In this document: in pieces, positions 1 through 8,384 of the stretch
Position numbering within the stretch: the stretch's first letter is position 1
Layout: each line of letters starts with the position of its first letter
Origin: Bacillota bacterium
GTDB taxonomy: Bacteria; Bacillota; Clostridia; DSM-8532
DNA length: 24,460 nucleotides
Assembly (NCBI GenBank): GCA_023426765.1
Contig: JAEZBW010000460.1
Location: forward strand, 1-24,460
Direction: 5' to 3'
The notes under the pieces: generated by a model
What the model was told of the DNA's origin: nothing
Databases searched by the model: none
The model's input: only the letters and a program-made list of their open reading frames with translations
Made by a program: the position numbers and the translations under genes

Positions 1-100
1 CTTCCGGAGTTGTGGTTCCCTCGTCAGCATGGATATACAGGGTCATGGTTAAAAGCATGCAAAGACTAAGCAGCAAGGCTAATATTTTCTTCGTTCTCAT
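1..100 (-). CDS. Secreted or lipid-free exported protein, N-terminus only (runs off window)
   Basis: Reading the minus strand from the ATG at 98-100 gives a textbook signal peptide: MRTKK, then a hydrophobic run ILALLLSLCMLLTMTL, then a likely cleavage region around YIHADEG, followed by a Thr/Pro-rich start (TTTPE). A strong ribosome binding site (GGAGAGAGG) lies just upstream at about 103-111. Only 33 codons are visible because the gene continues past the left edge, so the mature protein's function cannot be named. A consensus-like promoter sits 96 bases upstream. The gene is divergent from the SDR/ligase operon. The signal peptide and start are directly visible; that the product is exported is inference from them. 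Confidence 0.8.
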   Translation of the reverse strand, partial: MRTKKILALLLSLCMLLTMTLYIHADEGTTTPE

Positions 101-118
101 TTCCTCTCTCCTTTCGTC

Positions 119-134
119 GCTCGAAGGTTCGAGC
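119..134 (-). promoter_or_regulatory. Palindrome in the 5' leader of the secreted-protein gene
   Basis: GCTCGAA-GG-TTCGAGC is a perfect 16-base inverted repeat in the untranslated leader, about 19 bases upstream of the ATG and adjacent to the ribosome binding site. It could be an RNA hairpin that affects translation or a DNA operator downstream of the promoter. Only the symmetry is certain. Confidence 0.4.
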
Positions 135-195
135 CTGGTGCTGCCTGGTGAAGATTCCCCAGAAATATGCCTCGGGCATCGTACCTGTTTGCTCC

Positions 196-224
196 ATTCT
201 ATTACAGACAAGAAGATTTTTCAA
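196..224 (-). promoter_or_regulatory. Sigma-A-like promoter for the secreted-protein gene
   Basis: On the minus strand TTGAAA (219-224) and TAGAAT (196-201) are separated by exactly 17 bases. This predicts a leader of roughly 90 bases before the ATG at 100. No other gene lies on this strand before the window edge. Confidence 0.6.
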
Positions 225-350
225 TTGGGTTTCCTGATGTCCCACGAAATGAACCCTGTGTTTACTGCTGGTACCACGGATGGTTTTCAGATACTATCCG
301 TGAACAGCAACAGTCTCCTTTAGGTCCGGAGCCACCTGAATAGGTATGGC

Positions 351-379
351 TTGTCAGGTATACAGTAATTGGTTACAAT
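351..379 (+). promoter_or_regulatory. Sigma-A-like promoter for the SDR/ligase operon
   Basis: TTGTCA (351-356), a 17-base spacer, then TACAAT (374-379). Transcription would start near 386, which is the first base of a hairpin (AAGCAAT 386-392 pairing with ATTGCTT 409-415, followed by four T). That 5' hairpin may stabilise the mRNA or act as a weak attenuator. The rest of the 101-448 intergenic stretch shows no other convincing feature. Confidence 0.6.
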
Positions 380-448
380 AGAATCAAGCAATGCTTCTTT
401 ACAAATGGATTGCTTTTCTGGCAAAGAATATGGATTGATGGAGCAAAT

Positions 449-1303
449 ATGCATCGATACAGCCTTTTGGAGCACATATTGTTTCCACCGTTATTCCTGA
501 GCAAAAAGAAGCTTCAGCGCGAATTCGCCGGAAAAACCATTCTGATTACCGGCGCCAGTTCAGGTATTGGAGAAAGCCTTGCCTGCGCATTGGCAGGGTT
601 CCCTGTTCATCTGCTTCTGGTTGCCCGTTCAGAGGACAAACTTTACGCGATCAAAGAGAAGATTGAAAAAGGAACTGCCCGGGTGAGCATCTTTTGTGCA
701 GACCTGCGAAACCGGGACGATCTTGCGAAATTGATCGCTTTTGTGCAGCAGCTGCCCGATAAACCGGATTTCTTTGTCAGTAACGCCGGGAAATCCATCC
801 GGCGCTCCCTTCAGGATTCCCTGGACAGGTTTCACGATTTCACCAGAACCATGGCCGTTAACTATTTTGCACCAGTGGAACTGCTGCTGTCGTTCATCCC
901 TTTGCTTGCCGAAAAAAGAGGTAAAGTGATCAATATTTCTTCGGTAAGCGCTTTATTACTGCCTATTCCCCGCTGGGCCGCCTATCTGGCTTCGAAAACA
1001 GCCTTTGACGTCTGGTTCCGTTCAATTGCTCCCGAGCTTTACGCAACGGGAATTTCCACCTCGACCGTTTACTTTTCTCTCGTGAAAACGCCGATGATCC
1101 TGCCGACAAAGGAATACCAAAACATGCCTGCGATGAGCCCGGACCATGCCGCAAAAATAATTCTTCGGGCAATGGTTTCAAACCGCAGGTTTTACAGGCC
1201 ATGGTGGCTTATATTCGGGCAGATCGCATCGGTTTTGTTCCGAAGAGTTCACGAATCCTTCACTCGGTTAACCGAAAAACGAAGGAGGAACCGGAATGTT
1301 TGA
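449..1303 (+). CDS. Short-chain dehydrogenase/reductase (SDR), classical type
   Basis: NAD(P)-dependent oxidoreductase with a Rossmann fold. Visible motifs: nucleotide-binding TGASSGIG at residues 34-41, a SNAG motif mid-protein, catalytic Ser around 164-165 and the YLASK active-site pair (Tyr179, Lys183). A further upstream TTG start at 410 is in frame, but the ATG at 449 has a GGAG ribosome binding site (440-443) and is preferred, giving 284 residues. The C-terminus is hydrophobic and basic (PWWLIFGQIASVLFRR), suggesting loose membrane association. The stop overlaps the start of the downstream acyl/aryl-CoA ligase-like gene by 8 bases, so the two are translationally coupled and probably act on the same lipid-like substrate. 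The actual substrate cannot be read from the sequence. Confidence 0.85.
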   Translation: MHRYSLLEHILFPPLFLSKKKLQREFAGKTILITGASSGIGESLACALAGFPVHLLLVARSEDKLYAIKEKIEKGTARVSIFCADLRNRDDLAKLIAFVQQLPDKPDFFVSNAGKSIRRSLQDSLDRFHDFTRTMAVNYFAPVELLLSFIPLLAEKRGKVINISSVSALLLPIPRWAAYLASKTAFDVWFRSIAPELYATGISTSTVYFSLVKTPMILPTKEYQNMPAMSPDHAAKIILRAMVSNRRFYRPWWLIFGQIASVLFRRVHESFTRLTEKRRRNRNV

Positions 1304-2834
1304 TTTCATTGCTGCGTTGAAAGCGCTGGGGCTTCTCTCTGTAAAAGGGTTTTACAGACTGATATCGGCCATACACCGGCATGGTGTAAACCTGATGGCA
1401 CTTTTATGCTATGCAATGGATGCTTATGGATCCCAGGTCGCTCTGGTTGATGAAAATGAATCATTGGACTATCCAACGTTGTTTGCTCAATCGGAAACGC
1501 TATCTTTTATACTGAAGGAACAGTATTCCATGGGCAAGGGATGGAAGGTCGCTTTCCTATGCAAAAACCACGCTTCCCTTGTGAAAGCGCTCTTTGCTGT
1601 TTCCCGGCTGGGTGCCGATATCTATTTGCTGAATGCTGAAATGAGCTCTGTTCAGCTTCAGCTGCTTGTAAACCACTACGCTTTCAATTTTCTGGTGTAT
1701 GACGACGAACTGGAGAATATAACAGAACAGTCCGGTTATACTGGAAACAAGATTCCAAGCTATCATGATACACTGCCGGCTGTAAATAACCTTTGCACTT
1801 TATCCGCAGATCGAAAGAAAAAACTAATAAGAACATCGCTGGGGAATCTGGTGATTCTGACAGGGGGAACCACCGGAAACTTTAAAACTGCGGTCCATAA
1901 GCCTTCACCTGTGAACTTCCTGAACCCCTGTGTTGCCATGCTGACCCGCCTGAAGCTTGCAGCCTGCAAAACAACCTATATCGCAGTACCCATTTATCAT
2001 GGCTATGGGCTGGCTACCCTCTTTCTTTTTGTGGCTCTGGGAAAGAAAATCCTGATACGGCGCGGGTTCAATGTAGAAAAGGCATGCACGCTGATTCACG
2101 GATATCAGGTGGAAACGACAGTGGTTGTGCCTTTAATGGTATATAAGATGGTACGACATGATGCAGCATCTCTGAAATCCCTCGCCTGCATTGCATCCGG
2201 CGGTTCGGAACTGAACCCGAAATCCGCCTGTGAAATCCTTGAAAAGCTGGGTGATGTCCTATACAACCTGTATGGTACGTCGGAAGCGGGTCTGACCACC
2301 ATTGCCGCACCGCAGGATTTAAAGGCCGACCCCCATTCGATCGGCAGAATAATCCCAGGGGTGCGACTGAAAATACGGGATCAGCAGGGCAGGAATGTGT
2401 CGGACGGCGAAATTGGAGGTTTTCATGTAAAAACCCGGTGGTCCATGCGGAACAAAAAGTCGTCCTGGATTTTTACCGGCGACACGGGTTACCGTCATCC
2501 GAACGGGCTGTATTTTCTTTGCGGAAGAACGGATGACATGATTGTATCCGCCGGCGAAAATGTATATCCGATCGAGGTGGAAAGGATCCTTACTGCTCAT
2601 CCGAATATTTCAGAAGCCGCAGTTGTAGCGGTCTGTGATGAAAACTTCGGCCAGCGTTTAAAAGCTTTTATCCTTCCCCGTGAGAATGCCGTCATTACAC
2701 GGGAAGAGTTGTATGAGTGGCTCCGCACCCGTGCAGCCCGGTTTCAGATACCACGCGAAATCGTTTTTGTGGAAAGCATGCCCTACACTCCATTGGGTAA
2801 GCTCGATCGGAAGCAGCTGCAGAAAAATGGCTGA
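1296..2834 (+). CDS. AMP-dependent synthetase/ligase (acyl-CoA synthetase-like, ANL superfamily)
   Basis: Adenylating enzyme of 512 residues that would activate a carboxylic acid to an acyl-AMP and then to a thioester. Motifs in order: the phosphate-binding LTGGTTGNFK at 188-197, YNLYGTSEAG (A5 region), FTGDTG (A7), GRTDDMIVSAGENVYPIEVE (hinge and A8), and TPLGKLDRKQL with the C-terminal catalytic Lys near 505. Length fits the family. The first 30-odd residues (FDFIAALKALGLLSVKGFYRLI) are an amphipathic/hydrophobic extension that could attach to membrane. The ATG lies within the end of the SDR gene, so the two form an operon. The pairing with an SDR recalls fatty-acid or polyketide-type lipid modification, but no carrier protein or condensing enzyme is nearby, so substrate and pathway are open. 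Confidence 0.85.
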   Translation: MFDFIAALKALGLLSVKGFYRLISAIHRHGVNLMALLCYAMDAYGSQVALVDENESLDYPTLFAQSETLSFILKEQYSMGKGWKVAFLCKNHASLVKALFAVSRLGADIYLLNAEMSSVQLQLLVNHYAFNFLVYDDELENITEQSGYTGNKIPSYHDTLPAVNNLCTLSADRKKKLIRTSLGNLVILTGGTTGNFKTAVHKPSPVNFLNPCVAMLTRLKLAACKTTYIAVPIYHGYGLATLFLFVALGKKILIRRGFNVEKACTLIHGYQVETTVVVPLMVYKMVRHDAASLKSLACIASGGSELNPKSACEILEKLGDVLYNLYGTSEAGLTTIAAPQDLKADPHSIGRIIPGVRLKIRDQQGRNVSDGEIGGFHVKTRWSMRNKKSSWIFTGDTGYRHPNGLYFLCGRTDDMIVSAGENVYPIEVERILTAHPNISEAAVVAVCDENFGQRLKAFILPRENAVITREELYEWLRTRAARFQIPREIVFVESMPYTPLGKLDRKQLQKNG

Positions 2835-2935
2835 CAATTTTTAGGTTTCCTCGTCTGGGTTTTTTTCCTGATTTTTACCGATATTTGCTTAAAATCAATG
2901 GTTTGGGGTACATATAAACAAGGGGGGGAAGGCTA

Positions 2936-4507
2936 TTGAGTGAGATTTATCGTGATGATACGCTTGTGATCACACATGAGCCGGATGGCTATTATATCCG
3001 AACCTTCAGAAAAGGAAGGTCTCCCGACAACCTTGCGGAATTGCTGAATCAAATCCCAGGTCTTGAAATTACCAGCTTTCAGACGGTTCGCAAAGCATTG
3101 CTTGAAGCTCCTTACGGCCCGGAGCTGTTCGGTACGGAGAAGGAAAAAATCAGCGTCAGGATTTCCGCCGATTATCTTGAGGCCTATGTCACGCTGAATA
3201 TGGTTCCGGAAAAACTGCTTCAGGAAACCCGCAGGGAACTGATCCCAAAGATATTGGATGCGCTGATTAAAGCCGGTGTGACCTATGGCATCCACATGGA
3301 TTCGTTGAAGGGTGATTTGAAGCCAAATGAACCCATACTGATCGCTCAGGGGCTTAAACCGGTACCGGGCAGGGATTCGGTCATAAAAATGTATGAAGTT
3401 TCCGATCCGAAACCCACTGTCGTTGACCATGGCAAAGTTAACTATTATGATCTGAACCTCATTCAAAAGGTTCAGGCGGGAGACTGGCTGGGTGAAAGGA
3501 TCGATCCGTTTCCCGGCATCCCCGGCAGAAGCGTATTGGGCACCGAGATTTCTCCCGAAGAAGGCATCACCTTTCCACTGAATTATGACCATGCCTCCGT
3601 TGAAATGATCCGGGGGGACGGCAAGGATGTTTTATACGCTCTGAAAACCGGGGCGGTCTATTATGCGGGGGAGAACATCGCGGTCTATGATGTTCTTGAA
3701 CTGAAAGGAAACGTCGACTTCAATACCGGAAATATCGATTTTAACGGATATGTTTCCATTAAGGGCAGTGTGGAAGAAAACTTCAGCGTGCGTGCCGGAA
3801 AAGACATCGAAATATCCGGCGAATACGGCATCGGTGGAGTGAACACGATCGAAAGCCTGGAAGGAAATATTTATATACGGGGTGGCATTGCCGGACAAAA
3901 TCGTGCGCGTATTTTCTGCAAAAAGAACCTTTATGTAAAGTTCCTTTCGGATGTGGAGGTAATCTGCGAAGGAAGTGTTTTCGTCGGTTTTTACATCCGA
4001 AATTCAACCATCCGGGCCAGGCAGGTCGTCGTGGATTCCCCCAGGGGACAGATTGTCGGGGGACTTATCGATACCGACATCAAGGTGGAATGTGCAGAGT
4101 TCGGCAACTGGATGGAAACCCGCACGCAAATCATCGTTCACGGCTTTAACCGGAACAGCCTGCAAAGCAGAATAGAAGAAATAACGGTACTGGTCAATGA
4201 CAAAAAAGAACAGCTGGCAAAGCTGAAAATGCTTTTAAAAAAGCCTGAAAAAAAGGGCATGGAAAGCGCTATTCTTCAAAAAACCCGGTATGCACTGCAT
4301 CAAGTGCAGGAGGAAATCAAAAACCTGGAAGCTGAACGGTTAAGCCTCACCGGGTTTGTGAAAACTCCCGGCGAAGGCGCTGTCCTTGTGAAAAAAAGAA
4401 TTTATCCGAAAGTGCGGCTTGTCATTCAGGATCATGCTCTTGAAATTGGTGAAGAGACGATGGGATCCACATATATTGTACGGGATGACATGGTTCAGCC
4501 CATCTAA
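2936..4507 (+). CDS. FapA family protein (DUF342)
   Basis: 523 residues beginning at a TTG codon preceded by an unusually G-rich Shine-Dalgarno (seven G at 2922-2928). The middle portion (about residues 170-400) has the Gly/Val/Ile-rich short-strand pattern of the DUF342 beta-helix (repeats such as LKGNVDFNTGNIDFNG, IKGSVEENFSVRAGKDIEI, SLEGNIYIRGGIAG). Residues about 405-465 are a charged coiled coil (EEITVLVNDKKEQLAKLKML onward), then a short beta-rich tail. These are the hallmarks of FapA-type proteins, some of which are linked to flagellar assembly or polar localisation; the biochemical role is not established. No flagellar or chemotaxis gene is in this window. It stands alone, converging with the TrmB gene with only 9 bases between stops. 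Confidence 0.85.
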   Translation: MSEIYRDDTLVITHEPDGYYIRTFRKGRSPDNLAELLNQIPGLEITSFQTVRKALLEAPYGPELFGTEKEKISVRISADYLEAYVTLNMVPEKLLQETRRELIPKILDALIKAGVTYGIHMDSLKGDLKPNEPILIAQGLKPVPGRDSVIKMYEVSDPKPTVVDHGKVNYYDLNLIQKVQAGDWLGERIDPFPGIPGRSVLGTEISPEEGITFPLNYDHASVEMIRGDGKDVLYALKTGAVYYAGENIAVYDVLELKGNVDFNTGNIDFNGYVSIKGSVEENFSVRAGKDIEISGEYGIGGVNTIESLEGNIYIRGGIAGQNRARIFCKKNLYVKFLSDVEVICEGSVFVGFYIRNSTIRARQVVVDSPRGQIVGGLIDTDIKVECAEFGNWMETRTQIIVHGFNRNSLQSRIEEITVLVNDKKEQLAKLKMLLKKPEKKGMESAILQKTRYALHQVQEEIKNLEAERLSLTGFVKTPGEGAVLVKKRIYPKVRLVIQDHALEIGEETMGSTYIVRDDMVQPI

Positions 4508-4516
4508 CCGATAAGC

Positions 4517-5200
4517 TTACTTTTCGGCCAGCTTGATCTCGTTTTTTAAAGAATCCTTGATCAATTCCACCAGAGGTTTGTTTTTTGAATATAAACAGAT
4601 ATCATCATTGCTTCCGGTAATGGTGCCGGTAAGCACCGTTGAGGAATCTGCTATCAGCCTTACCTGCCCTGGGGTTTTATTGATTTTGTAAAGAATCGCG
4701 CCATCGATCCGGACATTTCCCGAGGTAATGGCAACAACCTTCAAGCCCCGCTGTATCGCGGTTTTAAGCTCGGGTAAAATAGTCGGAAGGTCAGGTTCAG
4801 ACAGGGATATATACACTCTCTCCTTTGCGTCCCGGATGATGTTCTTCATTTTCAGCACAATATTCCGAAAACCATTGATCGTGATATAAGGCTCGGAGGG
4901 CTTTCGTACCCTGGGACACTGGCGGAGGATTTCGGCAGTCACTTCTTCCAGCTGCATCATAATATTCCGGCAGTACTCCCCGGGCGGAACCGCAGCATAT
5001 TTTTGGGCTTTTCCTTCAATAATAAAAGCGCCGCCCTTATCCACGAGGGATGCCAGCGACTGATAGGTGTTCGCCCGTGGTATGCCGGTAACCTTGGCCG
5101 CTTCATACCCCGTCAGCTCACCTTCACGGTTCAGCGCTGCATAAAGCTCGGATTCACTTTTCGTCAGCCCGGTTTTCATAAGAGCTTCCATTAAATCCAT
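4517..5200 (-). CDS. TrmB-family transcriptional regulator
   Basis: 227 residues. The N-terminal ~75 residues form a winged helix-turn-helix typical of TrmB (GLTKSESELYAALNREGELTGYEAAKVTGIPRANTY split over the fold, then LVDKGGAFIIEGKAQKYAAVPP as the wing). The C-terminal part (YITINGFRNIVLKMKNIIRDAKERVYISLSEPDLPTILPEL) matches the effector domain seen in TrmB proteins, often sugar-responsive in relatives. The ribosome binding site GGAAGGAA precedes the ATG at 5200. It lies 132 bases downstream of the GHL10 glycosidase gene on the same strand with no clear terminator between, so it may be co-transcribed or use the weak promoter in the gap. The ligand and regulon are unknown; control of carbohydrate genes is an inference. 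Confidence 0.8.
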   Translation of the reverse strand: MDLMEALMKTGLTKSESELYAALNREGELTGYEAAKVTGIPRANTYQSLASLVDKGGAFIIEGKAQKYAAVPPGEYCRNIMMQLEEVTAEILRQCPRVRKPSEPYITINGFRNIVLKMKNIIRDAKERVYISLSEPDLPTILPELKTAIQRGLKVVAITSGNVRIDGAILYKINKTPGQVRLIADSSTVLTGTITGSNDDICLYSKNKPLVELIKDSLKNEIKLAEK

Positions 5201-5286
5201 CGGTTATTCCTTCCTGGGTTTCGAAACCTCTGCAGGTGCCTGAAATATCCTCGCATCGGTCATTTCTGCGTGTACTTTTACAGAGT

Positions 5287-5315
5287 ATTGTATCATGAAC
5301 CGCTCAGCGGCACAA
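5287..5315 (-). promoter_or_regulatory. Possible promoter for the TrmB gene
   Basis: Minus-strand TTGTGC (5310-5315), 17-base spacer, TACAAT (5287-5292). The -35 match is weak, the -10 good. A short CCGCT-C-AGCGG dyad lies in the spacer. It would give a leader of about 80 bases. Confidence 0.35.
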
Positions 5316-5332
5316 CAATCCCGATTTGAAGG

Positions 5333-7510
5333 CTATAACAGTTTACCCTGTATTAAAGCCCGGTGCAGGATAACGATTATCTCCGCCCGTGTCGCATATT
5401 CCTTCGGTGCAAGTCTGCCTCCGGATCCGTTGATAATGCCTGTCCTTACAAGGGATGCCGCAGCTGGCCTGGCATGGCTGCTGATGTCTCCCGAATCTGC
5501 ATATTGATTCAGGATATCCTCCCCTGCCAGTTCGATATCTCTTCCGGAGACGGCAAAAGCACGCAGCAGCATGACCATGATCTCTTCCCGGGTGATATAG
5601 TTCTCAGGAAAAAACAAGTTCTGGTTGTCAGGAAGGATTCCGAGTTTTCGCGCAACCCCAACGCCTTCGGTATAATATGCGCCATCGGGGACATCCTCAA
5701 AATTACCCTCTGTTTCGGCGTTGAACCCGAATGCTCTGTTCAGCATCAGGACAAAATCGCTGCGCTTTGTATTGGCAGACGGATGAAAGAAACCATTGCC
5801 ATCTCCCTTTATGATATCCTTCTCATGCAAGGTATCGATGGAAGCTTTCGCCCACTCATATTCGGGGCTGATATCATAAAAGAACGCAGATTCACAAGAG
5901 TCGACAACCACCCCTTCACTTTCGTGATGCAGCCTGTCCAGCGCGGTGATCAGGTAGCTGACCTGCCCCGGCGTTCCTCCTTTGGTATCAATGAACTGCT
6001 GGATTTTTCCCGAACCCTTTCTCACAGTAGCAATCAGATTTCCCGCAGCAGCACCGGTTTCGGCATTTGGTTTTTCTCCTTCATCAAAGCGGTAGACTGC
6101 ATAGTACGCGGTGTTGGAGTCTGTATCCGACCAGGTTACCCGGATGCCTTCTGGTACCGATGTCAGCGTACCTGCAACGGGTTTTTGCGGGGCCATGCCG
6201 CCTTTCCACGGCATCACGGGAACCAGCGCTATCGTGTCCCACACCTCTTCCCCGAAATTGGAAATTGCCTGCTGCTTCTTTTCATCATTCAGATTTTTGG
6301 CACGAAACAGGATACTGCCTGAAACCATTTCATGGACTGCATTCATTTTCACCTGGTTTGTAAACTCCCGGACGGCATTCGCGCCTTTAAACCATTTGTC
6401 GCTGTCGTCGTTGATTTTATAAAGGGCCTGTCCAATATAAAGGTGTACGGCCTTCCCGCTGACAACCCCTGCCCACCAGTTGACCACCTCACCATAAGAA
6501 GCTCTTGTGTTGGCAAAGGTATAATAGACCTGCGGCGCTATGTAATCTATGAGTTCTTCCTCTACCCATTTTTTCGTGTCGGCGAAGCAGGACTCGTAAT
6601 TGGTATAGCTGCCTGTTGTATTCGAACCCTCCGGATGCTCGCTTTTGTTTCCCCAGATCCCGGACGGGCTGATTCCGAATTTTATCCATGGTTTTTCTTT
6701 CCGAATCTGTTCCGACAATTCCCGGACCAGCAAATAGGTATTGTTCCGCCTCCAGTCTCCAATATTCGAAAACTGTCCCTTATTATAGGTCTCATAGGTC
6801 TTCTTGTCATTCAGCTTTGAGGTTGAGCTTTCATAATAAAAATAGTCGTCAAAATGAACTCCGTCCACATCATAATTCGAAGCAACCTCCATGACGCGCC
6901 GGATGACCCACTCCCGTGCATTGGGAATACCCGGATCCACCACATAACGGTTCGAAGCGGTCTTGATCCAGGCTGGATGCTCGCGGTAAACGCTTTTTTC
7001 AATCTTCAGCGTATTAATGGTATTCAGACCGGTGGACAGGGATACCCGGTACGGGTTGAACCATGCATGCAGCTCCAGGTTACGCCGGTGTGCCTCTTCT
7101 ATGGCAAACTGAAGCGGATCAAACCCCGGATCCTTCCCGAAGGTACCCGTCAGATACCTTGACCACGGAACGATTTCTGAACGGTAAAAGGCATCGGCTT
7201 CGGGGCTGACCTGAAAAAATACCGCATTCATGTTCATCGAAACGGCTCTGTCCAATAATGCGATCAGTTCTTCCTTACATGCCTGGATACGCTCATTGTC
7301 GTTTGCGAGAGTGATTGCTGCAGCCGACGGCCAGTCCAGATTCTGTACGGTGGTAATCCAGACACCGCGCAGGTGCCTTTTCGTTTCAGGCATTTGCCTC
7401 GGCAGGTTCGAAGCATATGGATCATAAGGTGTTGAAGCGGCACTGGCCTGCTGTACGAACAGCGAAGTGACGACCGCAATTGCAAGAAAAAAGGATATGT
7501 ACTTCTTCAT
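5333..7510 (-). CDS. Cell-wall-anchored GHL10-type glycoside hydrolase (DUF187) with FN3-like and SLH domains
   Basis: 725-residue secreted protein. Residues 1-24 are a signal peptide (MKKYISFFLAIAVVTSLF, then QQASA). Residues about 45-390 match the GHL10/DUF187 family: HLRGVWITTVQNLDWPS at the start of the barrel, FFQVSPEADAFY, HAWFNPYRV, VDGVHFDDYFYY and FGISPSGIWGN. A fibronectin-III-like module follows at about 447-540 (GIRVTWSDTDSNTAYYAVYR). Three S-layer homology repeats finish the protein at about 545-590, 604-655 and 669-718, each with the TR(A/S/E)E/D-type end (TKRSDFVLMLNRAF, ITREEIMVMLLRAF, ATRAEIIVILHRAL). SLH modules normally bind pyruvylated wall polymer, so the enzyme should sit on the cell surface. 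The substrate of GHL10 proteins is poorly defined; a role in wall or extracellular polysaccharide is inferred. Ribosome binding site GGAGAG is upstream of the ATG at 7510. Confidence 0.88.
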   Translation of the reverse strand: MKKYISFFLAIAVVTSLFVQQASAASTPYDPYASNLPRQMPETKRHLRGVWITTVQNLDWPSAAAITLANDNERIQACKEELIALLDRAVSMNMNAVFFQVSPEADAFYRSEIVPWSRYLTGTFGKDPGFDPLQFAIEEAHRRNLELHAWFNPYRVSLSTGLNTINTLKIEKSVYREHPAWIKTASNRYVVDPGIPNAREWVIRRVMEVASNYDVDGVHFDDYFYYESSTSKLNDKKTYETYNKGQFSNIGDWRRNNTYLLVRELSEQIRKEKPWIKFGISPSGIWGNKSEHPEGSNTTGSYTNYESCFADTKKWVEEELIDYIAPQVYYTFANTRASYGEVVNWWAGVVSGKAVHLYIGQALYKINDDSDKWFKGANAVREFTNQVKMNAVHEMVSGSILFRAKNLNDEKKQQAISNFGEEVWDTIALVPVMPWKGGMAPQKPVAGTLTSVPEGIRVTWSDTDSNTAYYAVYRFDEGEKPNAETGAAAGNLIATVRKGSGKIQQFIDTKGGTPGQVSYLITALDRLHHESEGVVVDSCESAFFYDISPEYEWAKASIDTLHEKDIIKGDGNGFFHPSANTKRSDFVLMLNRAFGFNAETEGNFEDVPDGAYYTEGVGVARKLGILPDNQNLFFPENYITREEIMVMLLRAFAVSGRDIELAGEDILNQYADSGDISSHARPAAASLVRTGIINGSGGRLAPKEYATRAEIIVILHRALIQGKLL

Positions 7511-7764
7511 TTGTGCTCTCCATCGGTGCCGGCCGGCAATTTAGAGTCAGCTGACGGTTTTGTCCGATTACATCATCGAGTCCGATAGAATCATCCCACT
7601 GACTCAATTTCATCATATCGTTGCAAAACGTCAAGATCAAATTAAAAGTCTGTTACAAAACCCGGCCTTTGGGGAAAAATAGAGTATAAGGCATTTACAT
7701 GACACCAATGACGGTATTTCGGCAGCCAGCCAATCAGGGCCGTTCAAGAAATGGGGGGGTGACC

Positions 7765-8145
7765 ATGGTTGTGAAAGACATCCTGAAAAACGATTACGTC
7801 AGCGTAAAGGAAACCGATTCCATTGAATATGTATTGGATATGATGTCAAGCATGAAAATCAACAGTCTGCCCGTAGAGAACCAGGAGGGTCTGCTGACAG
7901 GGATTGTTGTGAAGGCCGACATTTACAGGTTTTTGATCCAGCCCGGGCACTATGGAACCTGCCCGATCAGTTGGGTGATGTCCAAAGAAATCATATCCGT
8001 ACAGCCGAATGAACCTGTCCGGGATGCCGCCCGAAAAATCCTGGACAATCACATCATTGCAATGCCCGTGGTTCATAATGGTAAGGCCTGCGGTATGCTT
8101 TCTATTGAGGATTTGCTGGATTATTTTCATCGGCTTGATGCATAG
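7765..8145 (+). CDS. Tandem CBS-domain protein
   Basis: 126 residues consisting almost entirely of a CBS pair: the first from VVKDILKNDYVSVKETDSIEYVLDMM to about residue 60, the second from WVMSKEIISVQPNEPVRDAA to the end. CBS pairs bind adenine nucleotides or related ligands and usually regulate a partner protein. An in-frame upstream ATG exists at 7699, but the ATG at 7765 follows a G-rich ribosome binding site (seven G at 7753-7759) and starts exactly at the domain boundary. There is no fused enzyme or channel domain, so it is a free-standing regulatory module. It is monocistronic: the next gene is convergent and a strong terminator follows 180 bases after the stop. Which protein it controls cannot be inferred. 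Confidence 0.85.
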   Translation: MVVKDILKNDYVSVKETDSIEYVLDMMSSMKINSLPVENQEGLLTGIVVKADIYRFLIQPGHYGTCPISWVMSKEIISVQPNEPVRDAARKILDNHIIAMPVVHNGKACGMLSIEDLLDYFHRLDA

Positions 8146-8327
8146 GAAACCGGCTTGATTTCTATGATCGCTTGCACGATTTGTGTACCCGAACGAAAGC
8201 ACCGAATACACATTCGACAAAATCTAAACATCAGTTTTGTGATTTACGCATTTTGTGTGCAATATGGCCTGGAACATCCGGTGTTACGTCCATAAATGCA
8301 TTGAACGAACCAGCCTCGAAAAGCAGC

Positions 8328-8361
8328 AACCTCCGGAATGATGCACTCCGGAGGTTTTTTT
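8328..8361 (+). terminator. Rho-independent terminator after the CBS gene
   Basis: AACCTCCGGA (8328-8337) pairs perfectly with TCCGGAGGTT (8347-8356) across a 9-base loop, followed by a seven-T run ending at 8361. It lies between convergent genes. The minus-strand side lacks a clean T run, so it mainly serves the plus strand. The 180 bases between the CBS stop and the hairpin show nothing recognisable. Confidence 0.9.
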
Positions 8362-8384
8362 GATCATTTACTGGCAAATGCAGG

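Noticed and set aside
12..323. 103-codon plus-strand open frame at the left edge
   Set aside because: It overlaps the signal-peptide gene and its promoter on the other strand, and lacks a ribosome binding site.
2876..2883. Sigma-D (flagellar) promoter before the FapA-family gene
   Set aside because: ACCGATAT resembles the -10 of sigma-D promoters, but no TAAA lies 15 bases upstream.
2933..3592. 219-codon minus-strand open frame
   Set aside because: Shadow of the FapA-family gene; composition is that of an antisense frame and no ribosome binding site precedes it.
5363..6322. 319-codon plus-strand open frame
   Set aside because: Lies wholly antisense to the GHL10/SLH gene, which has a signal peptide, domains and ribosome binding site; the antisense translation shows no domain or start signal.
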